Assembly (NCBI RefSeq): GCF_014145675.1
Contig: NZ_JACGZW010000003.1
Span: forward strand, 434,001 to 498,000
DNA: 64,000 nucleotides
Reading direction: 5' to 3'
Source: Amycolatopsis dendrobii
GTDB taxonomy: Bacteria; Actinomycetota; Actinomycetes; Mycobacteriales; Pseudonocardiaceae
The notes beneath the pieces were generated by a model, which saw only the letters and a list, made by a program, of their open reading frames with translations, was not told the DNA's origin and ran no database searches. This document shows, piece after piece, positions 34,034 to 43,233 of the stretch (within the stretch, counting starts at the first letter, position 1; each line of letters opens with the position of its first letter). The position numbers were made by a program, and so were the translations under genes.

Positions 34034-34072
34034 AGCCGGGTGCGGGACTCCGCTGGGGTTCCGCACCTGGCT
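34034..34072 (+). terminator. Stem-loop after the protease gene
   Basis: AGCCGGGTGCGG (34,034-34,045) pairs with CCGCACCTGGCT (34,061-34,072) with one G-U. It starts 14 bases after the protease stop. The rest of the gap to 34,535 shows no gene or clear repeat. Confidence 0.55.
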
Positions 34073-34535
34073 TGTGCAGTGTCTTCCCGGGGCGGCACGG
34101 CTGACTACGCCTGCACTCGGGTGCGGGAGGGTGTGGCTCGCGAACCTCCGGCTGGGATGAAGGCGGCGCTGCCACGTCGCCGGGTTCCGCTCGCCTAACG
34201 CGCCAGAGTGCGGCAAAACTCGGGCTCCGCACCACGCGGAGTCGCGAGACGGGCAACCAAGCTGCGCGCCCCTCCGCACCCGGCGAACAGCGCGGTCTCC
34301 ACTGCCTGAAACCGCGGGCCAATCCGCAGCAAGTCGCGCGGCCTCCCGAACGAGCGGCGCAGATCTCCCTCACGGAAACCGCAGGCCAGCCACCCAAGCC
34401 CGGCATTCCGCCTCCACCCCGCCGGGGCACGGCAGCGATGCGAGCCCCCGCCCTCGGAAACCGCCGGGCAGGCATCTGACCCGCACCAAGCGCTCTCGCG
34501 CCCGCTCGGGATCCCGCCACCGGAATCCGCGAACC

Positions 34536-34997
34536 CTAGCCCGCCGGAAGCCCGACCCCGCGCTCCTCCAGCGCCCCCCGCAACTCGGCGAGCACCGCGA
34601 TGACCCCCGCGGCCCGGTCCTCCCCCACCACCGAGCCGATGAGCACGTCGAGCTGGTTTCGGAACGTCTTCTCCATCGCCTCGGTCAGCTCCCGCCCGGC
34701 GGGGGTCAGCTCGACGAGCGACGACCGCCGGTCCTCCGGGTTCGGCACCCGGCGCACCCAGCCGCGTGCTTCGAGCCGGTCGACGCCCTTGCTGGTCGCT
34801 CCGATCCCGACGGCGAAGTTCACCGCGAGGTCCGCCACCCGCGACTGCGGATGCCGTCCCAGGTACTGCAGGAACTCGAACTGCGCCGCGCCGATGCCGT
34901 GTTCGGCCTTGAGGCCCTCGGCCAGCGCGTTGTAGATCCGGGTCTCGCAGCGCACGAGATGGTCGAAGAGCTGCTCGTTCGCCGAAGTACCTTCCAT
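34536..34997 (-). CDS. MarR-family regulator
   Basis: 153 residues from ATG 34997; the longer frame runs into the divergent promoter and is excluded. The winged HTH is visible: AAQFEFLQYLGRHPQSRVAD, VGIGATSKGVDRLEARGW (recognition helix) and wing NPEDRRSSLVELTPAGRE. It is divergent from an esterase gene 62 bases away, the usual arrangement for a MarR repressor relieved by the esterase substrate or product. The two-sided AT-rich gap with a TCTA...TAGA dyad is the probable operator. Confidence 0.85.
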   Translation of the reverse strand: MEGTSANEQLFDHLVRCETRIYNALAEGLKAEHGIGAAQFEFLQYLGRHPQSRVADLAVNFAVGIGATSKGVDRLEARGWVRRVPNPEDRRSSLVELTPAGRELTEAMEKTFRNQLDVLIGSVVGEDRAAGVIAVLAELRGALEERGVGLPAG

Positions 34998-35059
34998 GGC
35001 ATATAGTCTAGCATTAGATGCCACGGCATATACTTCCAAGGAATTTTGAGGAGAAGCGG
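34998..35059. promoter_or_regulatory. Divergent MarR/esterase promoter with operator-like dyads
   Basis: The 62-bp AT-rich gap holds TCTA-GCAT-TAGA at about 35,006-35,017 within a larger TGGCAT...ATGCCA dyad, and GGCATATA words on both sides. These are probable MarR sites covering both promoters. A GAGGAG ribosome-binding site lies before the esterase ATG. Confidence 0.5.
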
Positions 35060-35953
35060 ATGAGCAGGGAACAGCGCCGCGCCATCGACGAGAAGCTGCG
35101 GAACGCACCGGAGCAGCCCGAAGCGTCTTCGATCGACCAGATGCGGGCCGGGTTCGCCAGGCTCATGAGCCAGTACCCCGTGCCGACCGAGCATCGGGAA
35201 ACTCCGGCCACGCTCGCCGGGAGACCGGCGGTCCTCGTCGAACCGCCGACAACACCGCTGCCGGGCACGATCCTGTACTTCCACGGCGGGTCGTTCTCGC
35301 TGGGTTCGCCGCACACCGCGATGGCGTTGACCGCGAATCTGGTCCTGCGGACCGGAATCCGCGCTCTCTCGCTGGATTACCGGCTCGCGCCCGAGCATCC
35401 GTTCCCGGCCGGGATCGAAGACGGCCTCGCCGCCTACCGCAGTCTCCTGGAAGACAACGGCCCGTCCTCGATCGTCTTCGCGGGCGACTCCGCGGGCGGC
35501 GGCCTGTCCGTAACCACAACCCTCGCCGCGCGCGACGCGGGACTGCCGATGCCCGCCGGGATCGTCGCGTTCTCGCCGGGGCTCGACCACACCTGTTCCG
35601 GCGCGTCCATGGTGGCAAAGGAAGCCGCGGACCCCTTCTTCACCAGGGAAGGCATGAGCAAGACCGGCGAGCTGTACCGGGCGGACGCGGACCCCGCCCA
35701 GCCGCTCCTCGCCCCGGCGGTCCACGCCGACCTGACCGGCTTCCCGCCGATCCTGCTGCAGGTCGGCACGAACGAGGTCCTGCTGGACGATTCGGTCCGG
35801 CTGGCCGAACGCGCCCGCGAGGCGGACGTCGACGTGATCCTCGACATCACCGCCGACGTCCCGCACGTCTTCCAGACCTTCACCGACACCCTCGACGAAG
35901 CAGGGCAAGCCCTCGACCGGGCGGCCCTCTTCATCAAGCAGCGCCTCGCCTGA
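35060..35953 (+). CDS. Alpha/beta hydrolase of the hormone-sensitive lipase family
   Basis: 297 residues, ATG 35060 after GAGGAGAAGCGG. Family IV esterase motifs: oxyanion-hole YFHGGSF, nucleophile elbow FAGDSAGGG (Ser), YRLAPEHPFPAG, and the late Asp and His (DVPHVFQ). It should cleave short acyl esters in the cytosol. It is divergent from the MarR gene and probably controlled by it. It ends 3 bases before the convergent nitronate monooxygenase-like gene. Confidence 0.88.
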   Translation: MSREQRRAIDEKLRNAPEQPEASSIDQMRAGFARLMSQYPVPTEHRETPATLAGRPAVLVEPPTTPLPGTILYFHGGSFSLGSPHTAMALTANLVLRTGIRALSLDYRLAPEHPFPAGIEDGLAAYRSLLEDNGPSSIVFAGDSAGGGLSVTTTLAARDAGLPMPAGIVAFSPGLDHTCSGASMVAKEAADPFFTREGMSKTGELYRADADPAQPLLAPAVHADLTGFPPILLQVGTNEVLLDDSVRLAERAREADVDVILDITADVPHVFQTFTDTLDEAGQALDRAALFIKQRLA

Positions 35954-35956
35954 AGC

Positions 35957-37063
35957 TCAGCGGAGCTTGTCCAGCCGGGAAACCGTCTCGTCGAACCCCT
36001 GCACCAGATCCGCCATCACCTCGGCCACCGGGCGGACCCGGTCCATCCTGCCGACGATCTGGCCCACCGGCATCGACACCACCGACGGGTCCGCGGCGGC
36101 GTGGATCCGGTTGTGCGCGTGGGAAACCAGCAGGTTCTGCAGCGGCATCGGCAGCGGTTCCGGCGCACCCGGCGCCGCCCATGCCTCCGTCCAGCGGGTC
36201 TTCAGCAGGCGGGCGGGCTTGCCCGTGTAGATCCGCGTCCGGACGGTGTCCGCCGAGGTCGCCGCGACCAGCGCGTTCTGCATTGCCTCCGATTCGGGCA
36301 TCGTCTGGAGGTACTCCCGCGTCGCGAGCCAGTACGAGCCCATCCACGCGCCCGACGCGCCCAAGGCCAGTGCGGCGGCGACCTGGCGGCCGGAGCCGAT
36401 TCCTCCGGCCGCCAGGACCGGGGCGCGGTCGCCGACCGCGTCGACGATTTCCGGGACCAGCACCATGGTCGCGATCTCGCCGGTGTGGCCGCCTGCCTCA
36501 TGCCCTTGCGCGACAACGAGGTCCACGCCGTTGTCGACGTGCCGAGCCGCGTGCGAGCCCTTTCCGGCCAGGGCTGCCACCGGGACGCCCGCGTCGTGGG
36601 CGCGGGTGATCACGTCGACCGGGGGCGAGCCCAGTGCGTTGGCGATCAGGCTGATCCGGTGGTTCAGCGCGACGTCCACATGGGACCGGGCGACCGAGTG
36701 CAGCCAGCCCAGCACCCCGGCGCGTTCGTCGGTGTCGTCGGGCAGCGGCGGGACCGCGAGGTCCTTCAGCACTTTATCGACAAATTCCCGGTGTCCCGGC
36801 GGGATCAGTTCGTTCAGGTCGGTCTGGGTGCCTTCGGACGGGATCTTCGCCGGCATCACGATGTCGACGCCGTAAGGCTTTCCGTCGGTGTTTTCGTCCA
36901 TCCAGGACAGCACCGCGTCGAGTTCGGCGGCGTCGTTGAACCGGACGCAGCCCAGCACGCCCATGCCGCCCGCGCGGCTGATCGCGGCCGCGACGTGCTC
37001 CGACGGGGTGAATCCGAAGATCGGCACCTCGATGCCGAACCGGTCGCACAACGATGTGCGCAT
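35957..37063 (-). CDS. Nitronate monooxygenase-like flavoprotein
   Basis: 368 residues, ATG 37063 directly after AGGAGGGCGC. FMN-binding TIM-barrel features of the NMO/2-nitropropane dioxygenase family are visible: PIFGFTPSEHVAAAISRAGG, VVAQGHEAGGHTGEIATM and VLAAGGIGSGRQVAAALALG. It resembles mycobacterial Rv1533-type proteins. It lies 8 bases after fadD19 and shares its transcript. In sterol degraders relatives act on CoA-linked intermediates, though no step can be assigned here. Confidence 0.78.
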   Translation of the reverse strand: MRTSLCDRFGIEVPIFGFTPSEHVAAAISRAGGMGVLGCVRFNDAAELDAVLSWMDENTDGKPYGVDIVMPAKIPSEGTQTDLNELIPPGHREFVDKVLKDLAVPPLPDDTDERAGVLGWLHSVARSHVDVALNHRISLIANALGSPPVDVITRAHDAGVPVAALAGKGSHAARHVDNGVDLVVAQGHEAGGHTGEIATMVLVPEIVDAVGDRAPVLAAGGIGSGRQVAAALALGASGAWMGSYWLATREYLQTMPESEAMQNALVAATSADTVRTRIYTGKPARLLKTRWTEAWAAPGAPEPLPMPLQNLLVSHAHNRIHAAADPSVVSMPVGQIVGRMDRVRPVAEVMADLVQGFDETVSRLDKLR

Positions 37064-37071
37064 GCGCCCTC

Positions 37072-38667
37072 CTAGGCGGGTTCGTGTTCGGCGGCGTACC
37101 GCTGGGCCCACGGATAATCCGGCTTCCCGCTCGGCGAACGGCCGATTTCCTCGGCCAGCCACACCGTTCGCGGCACCTTGTATCCGGCGACCTCGGTCCG
37201 CACGTGTGCTTCCAGCGCGGCCAGATCCGGCCGCACGCCGGGACGCGGCTGGACGACGGCGGCGACGCGCTGGCCGAGCCGGTCGTCCGGGATGCCGATG
37301 ACCAGTGCGTCGAAAACGTCCGGATGCGATTTCAGCGCACCCTCGACTTCTTCCGGATAGACCTTTTCGCCTCCGGTGTTCACGCACTGCGATCCCCGGC
37401 CCAGCAACGTCACCGTGCCGTCTTCCTCGTAGCGCGCGTAGTCGCCGGGCACGACGTAACGGACGCCGTCCACTTCGGTGAAAATGGTGCGGGTTTTCTC
37501 CGGGTCGCCGTAATAGCCGAGCGGGACGTGGCCGCGGCGGCCGATCAGCCCGACCGCGCCGGGTTTCGGTTCGACCACTTCGCCTTCGTCGTCCAGCAGA
37601 ATGGCGTCCTTGCCGAAGTTCACCCGAGGACCCGCGGAATGGTCGGAATCCTTGCCCACCATGCCGATTCCGGTGAAGCCGCTCTCCGACGAACCGATCG
37701 CGTCGGTGATCACGACGTTCGGCAGCATCTCCAGGAATTCCTGCTTCACCGAATGCGAGAACAGCGCCGCGTGACTCGACACCGCGACCAGCGACGAGGC
37801 GTCGTAATCGCCGGAGCGGTAGGCGTCCACGAGCGGCCGCGCCATCGCGTCGCCGACGATCGTCAGCACCTGCACCTTGTGTTCCTGCACCGCGCGCCAC
37901 ACGTCGTGCGCGTCGAACTGCGGCACGAACACCACCGGGCTGCCGGTGAACAACGCGCCGAACGCGGCCCACTGCGCGGCCCCGTGGATCAACGGAGCGG
38001 CCGGCAACCGTACGAGCGAACCGGATTTGCCTTGTTCGCTGAGCGTCCATTCGTCCGGCACGTACTCGCCGGTGACGAAGTTGATGCCGCCGCCGAGCGC
38101 ACGCCAGATGTCCTCGTGCCGCCACAGCACGCCCTTGGGGTAACCGGTGGTGCCGCCGGTGTAGAGGATGTACAGATCGTCGGCGCTGCGCTCGCCGAAG
38201 TCGCGTTCGTCCGACTCGCCCTCGAGCGCCGACTCGTACTCGACGCCCGTCTCGTACGGCGTGCCCGAACCGTCGTCGACGACTACAACGTGTTTCAGTT
38301 TTGGCGTTTCCGGCAGCACCGCCGCCACCCGGTCGGAGTAGCGCCGCTCGTGCACCAGCGCCACCAGGTCGGCGTTGGTGAACAGATAGCGGAGTTCTCC
38401 GTGGACGTAGCGGTAGTTCACGTTCACCGCGATCGCGCGCAGTTTGTACGCGGCGAACATGGTTTCCAGCGCCTCGATGGAGTTCCGGGAATAGACACCG
38501 ATGTGGGAGCCGGGTCCCACGCCGTGCGCGGCCAGGTGGTGCGCCAGCCGGTTCGCGCGTTTCTCCAGCTGCGCGAAGGTGACCTGGCGTCCGCCGCACA
38601 CGACCGCGACGCGTTCCGGCACGGCGTCGACGGCGTGCTCGAGTAGATCCGCGATGTTGAGTGCCAC
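37072..38667 (-). CDS. fadD19: Steroid side-chain acyl-CoA synthetase FadD19
   Basis: 531 residues from GTG 38667. Adenylate-forming motifs: YTGGTTGYPKGVLWRHEDI (P-loop), AIGSSESGFTG, GDYARYEEDGTV, and the C-terminal GEKVYPEEVEGALKSHPDVF with the lysine of PSGKPDYPW. The whole length follows mycobacterial FadD19 (opening ALNIADLLEHAVDAVPERVA, and RYVHGELRYLFTNADLVALV). It activates C27/C28 steroid acids to CoA thioesters and is known to matter for C24-branched sterols. A KstR-type box lies 11 bases upstream; echA19 is divergent, as in M. tuberculosis. Confidence 0.88.
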   Translation of the reverse strand: MALNIADLLEHAVDAVPERVAVVCGGRQVTFAQLEKRANRLAHHLAAHGVGPGSHIGVYSRNSIEALETMFAAYKLRAIAVNVNYRYVHGELRYLFTNADLVALVHERRYSDRVAAVLPETPKLKHVVVVDDGSGTPYETGVEYESALEGESDERDFGERSADDLYILYTGGTTGYPKGVLWRHEDIWRALGGGINFVTGEYVPDEWTLSEQGKSGSLVRLPAAPLIHGAAQWAAFGALFTGSPVVFVPQFDAHDVWRAVQEHKVQVLTIVGDAMARPLVDAYRSGDYDASSLVAVSSHAALFSHSVKQEFLEMLPNVVITDAIGSSESGFTGIGMVGKDSDHSAGPRVNFGKDAILLDDEGEVVEPKPGAVGLIGRRGHVPLGYYGDPEKTRTIFTEVDGVRYVVPGDYARYEEDGTVTLLGRGSQCVNTGGEKVYPEEVEGALKSHPDVFDALVIGIPDDRLGQRVAAVVQPRPGVRPDLAALEAHVRTEVAGYKVPRTVWLAEEIGRSPSGKPDYPWAQRYAAEHEPA

Positions 38668-38677
38668 TCACCCAAAG

Positions 38678-38691
38678 TAGAACATGTTATC
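38678..38691. promoter_or_regulatory. KstR-type operator between fadD19 and echA19
   Basis: TAGAACATGTTATC matches TnnAACnnGTTnnA at 7 of 8 defined positions. It lies in the 65-bp gap between the two divergent genes. Confidence 0.65.
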
Positions 38692-38732
38692 GTTATGGGC
38701 AATGACCCCGGCCAGCTGAGAAGGAGGCCCCG

Positions 38733-39521
38733 GTGGCCGAACCCCACGCACTCGTCAGCCTCGAAGGCCGCACGCTCGTGGTGACGATGAACCGCCCGGA
38801 AGCCCGCAACGCCCTCACCGGCGAAATGCTGGCGATCATGGTCGAGGCCTGGGACCGGGTGGATTCCGACGACGAGGTGCGCAGTTGCGTCCTGACCGGA
38901 GCCGACGGCGCGTTCTGCGCGGGCGCGGACCTGAAATCCATGTCCCGCAACGCCCCCGACAAGTCGTTTTCGAACGGTTCCTTCGATCCGAGCCGCATCG
39001 AGGGCCTGCTGAAGGGCCGCCGGCTCACCAAACCGCTCATCGCGGCCGTCGAAGGACCGGCCATCGCGGGCGGCACGGAAATCCTGCAAGGCACGGACAT
39101 CCGGGTGGCCGCGGAGAGCGCGAAATTCGGCGTCTCGGAACCCCGCTGGGGCCTGTTCCCGATGGGCGGTTCGGCCGTGCGCCTGCCCAGGCAGATCCCG
39201 TACACCGTCGCCGCGGACCTCCTCCTCACCGGCAGGCACATCACCGCCGCAGAGGCACGCGAAGTCGGCCTGGTGGGCCACGTCGTCCCCGACGGTCAAG
39301 CGCTGTCTCGCGCGCTGGAACTCGCTGAACTGATCAACGACAACGGCCCGCTCGCGATACGCGCGATCCTCAAGACCATCCGCGACACCGAGGGCATGCA
39401 CGAGGAGGAAGCCTTCAAACTGGACGCCAAGTACGGCATCGAAGTCTTCGCCTCCGCGGACGCGAAAGAAGGCCCCAAAGCCTTCGCCGAAAAACGCAAA
39501 CCCGACTTCCAGGGCCGCTGA
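38733..39521 (+). CDS. echA19: Enoyl-CoA hydratase EchA19-like
   Basis: 262 residues from GTG 38733, with AGAAGGAGG upstream. Crotonase motifs: [26 protein letters not shown] (oxyanion hole), [19 protein letters not shown] and [20 protein letters not shown]. It hydrates alpha,beta-unsaturated steroid-CoA esters during side-chain beta-oxidation. Divergence from fadD19 around a KstR box repeats the mycobacterial arrangement, which supports the symbol over a generic EchA. Confidence 0.83.
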   Translation: MAEPHALVSLEGRTLVVTMNRPEARNALTGEMLAIMVEAWDRVDSDDEVRSCVLTGADGAFCAGADLKSMSRNAPDKSFSNGSFDPSRIEGLLKGRRLTKPLIAAVEGPAIAGGTEILQGTDIRVAAESAKFGVSEPRWGLFPMGGSAVRLPRQIPYTVAADLLLTGRHITAAEAREVGLVGHVVPDGQALSRALELAELINDNGPLAIRAILKTIRDTEGMHEEEAFKLDAKYGIEVFASADAKEGPKAFAEKRKPDFQGR

Positions 39522-39524
39522 CAT

Positions 39525-39575
39525 ACGTGCGGGGAACCCTGAGGGAATCTGATTCCCTCAGGGTTCCCCGCACGT
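39525..39575. terminator. Perfect 24-bp palindromic terminator between convergent genes
   Basis: 39,525-39,548 and 39,552-39,575 are exact complements with a 3-base loop. The stem holds GGGGAACCCTGAGGGAAT, the word of a dispersed hairpin family (also at 23,249 and 51,429). It would serve both echA19 and the acyl-CoA synthetase gene. Confidence 0.8.
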
Positions 39576-39579
39576 ACCT

Positions 39580-41109
39580 TCAGGAGACGTATTGGGCGCG
39601 CAGCTTGCGTTTGTAGAGCTTCCCGTTGGGGTCGCGGGGCAGTTCGGGCAGGTAGTCCACCGACTTGGGCAGCTTGAACCGGGCCAGCCGCGTTTCCGCG
39701 TAGGCGAGCAGTTCCGAGGTCAGTTCCGGCGATCCCTCGACCCCGTCCGCGGGCTGCACGACCGCCTTGATCTCCTCGCCCCAGTCCTCGTGCGGAATCC
39801 CGAACACCGCGACGTCCGCGACCTTCGGATGCATCACCAGCTCGCCCTCGATCTCCGCCGGGTAAATGTTCACCCCGCCGGAAATGATCATGTCGGCCTT
39901 GCGGTCGTGCAGGAACAAATAGCCGTCCTCGTCGAGATGCCCGACGTCACCGAGGGTGAACAAATCCCCGACCCGGGCCTTCTCCGTCTTGGCCTTGTCG
40001 CGGTGGTACTCGAACTTGGAGTCGCCCATTTTCATGTACACCGCGCCGGTCTCGCCCGTCGGCACCTCGTTCCCGTCGTCGTCGAGAATCCGGATTGTCG
40101 ACCCCGGCCACGGCAATCCCACCGACCCCGGCTTGCGCAGCCAGTCTTCGCCGGAAATCACCGTCCCGCCGCCCTCTGTCGCCGCGTAGTACTCGGTGAC
40201 CACAGGTCCCCACCACTCGAGCATCTGCCGCTTCACTTCGAGCGGACAAGGCGCGGCCCCGTGAATCATCACGCGCAGCGAGCTCAGGTCGTACTTCCCG
40301 CGCACGTCGTCCGGCAGGGCCAGCAACCGGCGGAACTGCGTCGGCACCATGTGGCTGTGCGTGACCCGGTGCCGCTCGATCAACCGCAGCATTTCCTCGG
40401 CGTCCCAACGATCCATCAGCACCGCGGCATGTCCCAGCTGCAGCGAAATAGCCACGAAGTTGAGCACCGCCGTGTGATACAGCGGCGATCCGCACAGATG
40501 CACGTGATCGTCGAACGGCTGCAGCCCGAACACTCCGAAGAACCACGTGGACGCCGCGGGCACCTGATCCGGGTCCGCCCCGGTCAGCGGCCGCTTGACG
40601 CCCTTGGGCCGCCCTGTCGTGCCCGAGGTGTACAGCATCGGCGAGCCGGCCGTCCTGTTGTCCGGCCGCCCATCGCCCAGCCCCGCGCCCAGCTCCTCGA
40701 CACGACGGAAGCCAGACACAGATCCGACAGAGAACCGCGCCGAAGCAGGCAACTCAGCCTCGTCGGCCGCAGCCACCGCCACATCGGCGAACCGCTCGTG
40801 CGCCAGAAACGCCTTGGCTCCGCTGTCGGCGAGGATGTACGCGACTTCCGGTCCGACGAGATGCCAGTTCACCACCACCACGTACAGCCCGGTCTGGATC
40901 GCCGCGAAGTACGCCGCGACCAGTTCGTCGCCGTTCGGCAGCAGCAGCACCACCGAATCGCCGACGCCGAGGCCGAGCTCGCGCAGCCCCGAGGCGTACC
41001 GGTTGGCTTTCGCCGTCAGGTCGCCGTAGGAAATTTCCCGCCCGTCCGGATCCACCAGCGCCACCCGGGCGGGCTCGGCCGCGGCGATGGTCCACAGTCC
41101 CAGGTCCAT
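39580..41109 (-). CDS. FadD-type acyl-CoA synthetase
   Basis: 509 residues from ATG 41109 (GGGAG five bases upstream). The GTG at 41,136 is rejected because a KstR box lies between it and the ATG. AMP-binding motifs: SPMLYTSGTTGRPKGVKRPL, YYAATEGGG, GDVGHLDEDGYLFLHDRKAD and SGGVNIYPAEIEGELVMHPK with the catalytic lysine in PNGKLYKRKL. The second synthetase in this sterol cluster; it may activate a different steroid acid, such as a C24 or C22 acid. It is divergent from the DUF35-ltp4-ltp3 operon. Confidence 0.83.
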   Translation of the reverse strand: MDLGLWTIAAAEPARVALVDPDGREISYGDLTAKANRYASGLRELGLGVGDSVVLLLPNGDELVAAYFAAIQTGLYVVVVNWHLVGPEVAYILADSGAKAFLAHERFADVAVAAADEAELPASARFSVGSVSGFRRVEELGAGLGDGRPDNRTAGSPMLYTSGTTGRPKGVKRPLTGADPDQVPAASTWFFGVFGLQPFDDHVHLCGSPLYHTAVLNFVAISLQLGHAAVLMDRWDAEEMLRLIERHRVTHSHMVPTQFRRLLALPDDVRGKYDLSSLRVMIHGAAPCPLEVKRQMLEWWGPVVTEYYAATEGGGTVISGEDWLRKPGSVGLPWPGSTIRILDDDGNEVPTGETGAVYMKMGDSKFEYHRDKAKTEKARVGDLFTLGDVGHLDEDGYLFLHDRKADMIISGGVNIYPAEIEGELVMHPKVADVAVFGIPHEDWGEEIKAVVQPADGVEGSPELTSELLAYAETRLARFKLPKSVDYLPELPRDPNGKLYKRKLRAQYVS

Positions 41110-41121
41110 AGCTCCCAAATC

Positions 41122-41135
41122 TAGAACGCGTTCCA
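41122..41135. promoter_or_regulatory. KstR-type operator, perfect match
   Basis: TAGAACGCGTTCCA fits TnnAACnnGTTnnA at all 8 defined positions, 12 bases upstream of the acyl-CoA synthetase ATG. Confidence 0.75.
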
Positions 41136-41167
41136 CATAGACACAACAGGTTCCTTGCCTCGGATTC

Positions 41168-41181
41168 GAGAACGTGTTTCA
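41168..41181. promoter_or_regulatory. KstR-type operator before the DUF35 gene
   Basis: GAGAACGTGTTTCA matches the KstR motif at 7 of 8 defined positions, 9 bases ahead of the GTG at 41,191. With the site at 41,122 it covers both sides of the divergent promoter. Confidence 0.6.
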
Positions 41182-41190
41182 CTCGAAGCC

Positions 41191-42174
41191 GTGACGGTTT
41201 CGGATGCTCCTCTGTCGGCGCCGCTCAACGTCGGCTTCGACTACACCCGTTCGACCGGGCCGGTGCTCGGCCGCTTCGTGAACGCGCTGCGCGAACGCCG
41301 GATCGAAGGCGTGCGCGGCAGCGACGGGCGCGTGCACGTGCCCCCGGTCGAGTACGACCCGGCCACCGCCGACCCCTTGACGGAATTCGTCCCGGTCGCC
41401 GCGGAAGGCGTTGTCGTTTCCTGGTCCTGGTGCGCGGATCCGCTCGACGGCCAGCCGCTGTCGCGTCCGTTCGCCTGGGTGCTGGTGAAACTCGACGGCG
41501 CGGACACCAGTCTGCTGCACGCCCTCGACGCCGACTCGCCGGACAATGTCCACATCGGACAGCGCGTGCGCGTGCGGTGGGCGGAGGAAACGGTCGGCCA
41601 CATCCGCGACATCGCGTACTTCCTGCCCGCGGACGCCCCGGACACCACGCCCACCGAAGCTCCTCCGCCGGTGGCGGAACGCGAGGACGGCGCGCCGGTC
41701 AGCGTGATCATCACGCCGGTGCACCTGAAGTACCAGCATTCCGCGTCGCCGGAGGAAAGCCGGTACCTGCGCGGGCTCGCCGAAGGGCGGATGCTCGGCC
41801 AGCGCTGCCCCGAATGCGGCAAGGTCTACATCCCGCCGCGCGGTGCCTGCCCGGTCGACGGCGTGCCGACCACCGACGAGGTGGAATTGCCCGACACCGG
41901 CATCGTCACGACGTTCTGCATCGTCAACGTGCCGTTCCTCGGCCAGCGCATCAAACCGCCGTACGTCGCGGCGTACATCCTGCTCGACGGGGCCGACATC
42001 GCCTTCCTGCACCTCGTGCTCGGCTGTGCCGCCGAGGAGGTCCGGATGGGCATGCGCGTGCGCGCCAACTGGCGGCCGCGCGAGGAATGGTGGACGTCGC
42101 TGGAGAACATCAGCCACTTCGAGCCCACCGGCGAACCGGACGCCGCGTACGAGACCTTCGCCCATCACCTGTGA
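41191..42174 (+). CDS. Double OB-fold DUF35 protein, partner of Ltp aldolases (Rv3521-like)
   Basis: 327 residues from GTG 41191. The N-terminal half is an OB-fold domain without zinc ligands (VGFDYTRSTGPVLGRF, PVAAEGVVVSWSW). The C-terminal half is a full DUF35 protein: rubredoxin-like zinc ribbon RCPECGKVYIPPRGACP and an OB fold (GIVTTFCIVNVPFLGQR). DUF35 proteins form complexes with thiolase-fold Ltp retro-aldolases, and this gene directly precedes ltp4 and ltp3, as Rv3521 does in M. tuberculosis. It probably tethers the acyl-CoA end of the steroid substrate. Confidence 0.8.
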   Translation: MTVSDAPLSAPLNVGFDYTRSTGPVLGRFVNALRERRIEGVRGSDGRVHVPPVEYDPATADPLTEFVPVAAEGVVVSWSWCADPLDGQPLSRPFAWVLVKLDGADTSLLHALDADSPDNVHIGQRVRVRWAEETVGHIRDIAYFLPADAPDTTPTEAPPPVAEREDGAPVSVIITPVHLKYQHSASPEESRYLRGLAEGRMLGQRCPECGKVYIPPRGACPVDGVPTTDEVELPDTGIVTTFCIVNVPFLGQRIKPPYVAAYILLDGADIAFLHLVLGCAAEEVRMGMRVRANWRPREEWWTSLENISHFEPTGEPDAAYETFAHHL

Positions 42175-42180
42175 GGAACC

Positions 42181-43233
42181 ATGCCTGAAGTAGCCGTAGC
42201 CGGTTTCGCGCAGGCGCCCAACGTCCGCAAGACCGAGGGCACCACCAACGGCGTGGAAATGCTTGTGCCGATCCTCGCCGAGGCGTTCGCCGCGACCGGA
42301 CTGTCCAAACAAGACATCGGATTCTGGTGCTCAGGATCGTCGGATTACCTTGCCGGGCGGGCATTTTCGTTCATCGCCGCGGTGGACGCGCTGGGCGCGT
42401 TCCCGCCGATCCACGAGTCCCATGTGGAAATGGACGCCGCCTGGGCGCTGTATGAGGCGTGGCTGAAGATCCGCACCGGCGAGGTCGACACCGCGCTCGT
42501 GTACGGATTCGGCAAAGCCAGCGCCGGACAGCTCCGCCGGGTCATGGCGATGCAGCTGGACCCGTACCTCGTCACTCCGCTGTGGCCGGACTCGCTGGCG
42601 ATCGCCGGCCTGCAAGCCCGGCTGGGCCTCGAAGGCGGGCTGTGGTCCGAAAAGGACCTTGCCGAAGTCGCCGCCCGATCGCGTGCGGACGCGGCGGACA
42701 ATCCAGCCGCACAGCTCTCCGGAACCGTGGACGTCGCCGAACTGCTGGACACACCGTATGTCGCCGATCCCCTTCGCGCGCACGACATCGCGCCGGTGAC
42801 GGACGGCGCGTCGGTGATCATCCTGGCCTCGGAGGAACGGGCCCGCGACCTCGTGGAGCGGCCCGCGATCATCTCCGGGCTGGAGCACCGCATCGACTCC
42901 CCCGTTCTCGGCGCGCGCGACCTCACGCGTTCCCCGTCGACCGCCATCGCCGCGGAACGGCTGGATCTCGACGGTGTCGAATTGGCCGAACTGCACGCGC
43001 CGTTCACGCATCAGGAACTCATCCTGCGCCGTGAACTCGGCCTCGACGACGGCGTGCGGATCAGCCCGTCCGGCGGCGCGCTCACCGGGAATCCCATGTT
43101 CTCTGCCGGGCTCGCGCGGATCGGCGAGGCCGCCGCGCGCATCCATCGCGGCGAGGCGGCCAAGACGCTCGCGCACGCGACCAGCGGACCTGCCCTGCAG
43201 CAGAACCTCCTCGCCGTGCTGGAGGCACGATGA
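42181..43233 (+). CDS. ltp4: Steroid side-chain retro-aldolase Ltp4-like (thiolase fold)
   Basis: 350 residues; ATG 42181 lies 6 bases after the DUF35 stop. It has the thiolase-superfamily layout of lipid-transfer/SCP-x type proteins (EVAVAGFAQAPNVRKTEGTT, HESHVEMDAAWALYEAWLKI, HAPFTHQELI, GGALTGNPMFSAGL) but lacks the catalytic Cys of true thiolases. Ltp3 and Ltp4 homologues are reported as aldol lyases in removal of C24-branched sterol side chains. Its stop overlaps the ltp3 ATG, so the two should be made in equal amounts, probably as a complex. Confidence 0.8.
   Translation: MPEVAVAGFAQAPNVRKTEGTTNGVEMLVPILAEAFAATGLSKQDIGFWCSGSSDYLAGRAFSFIAAVDALGAFPPIHESHVEMDAAWALYEAWLKIRTGEVDTALVYGFGKASAGQLRRVMAMQLDPYLVTPLWPDSLAIAGLQARLGLEGGLWSEKDLAEVAARSRADAADNPAAQLSGTVDVAELLDTPYVADPLRAHDIAPVTDGASVIILASEERARDLVERPAIISGLEHRIDSPVLGARDLTRSPSTAIAAERLDLDGVELAELHAPFTHQELILRRELGLDDGVRISPSGGALTGNPMFSAGLARIGEAAARIHRGEAAKTLAHATSGPALQQNLLAVLEAR

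Noticed and set aside
39580..41136. GTG at 41,136 as start of the acyl-CoA synthetase, and the long 5' extension of cyp125
   Set aside because: Both would place a KstR operator inside the coding sequence; the downstream starts have good ribosome-binding sites.
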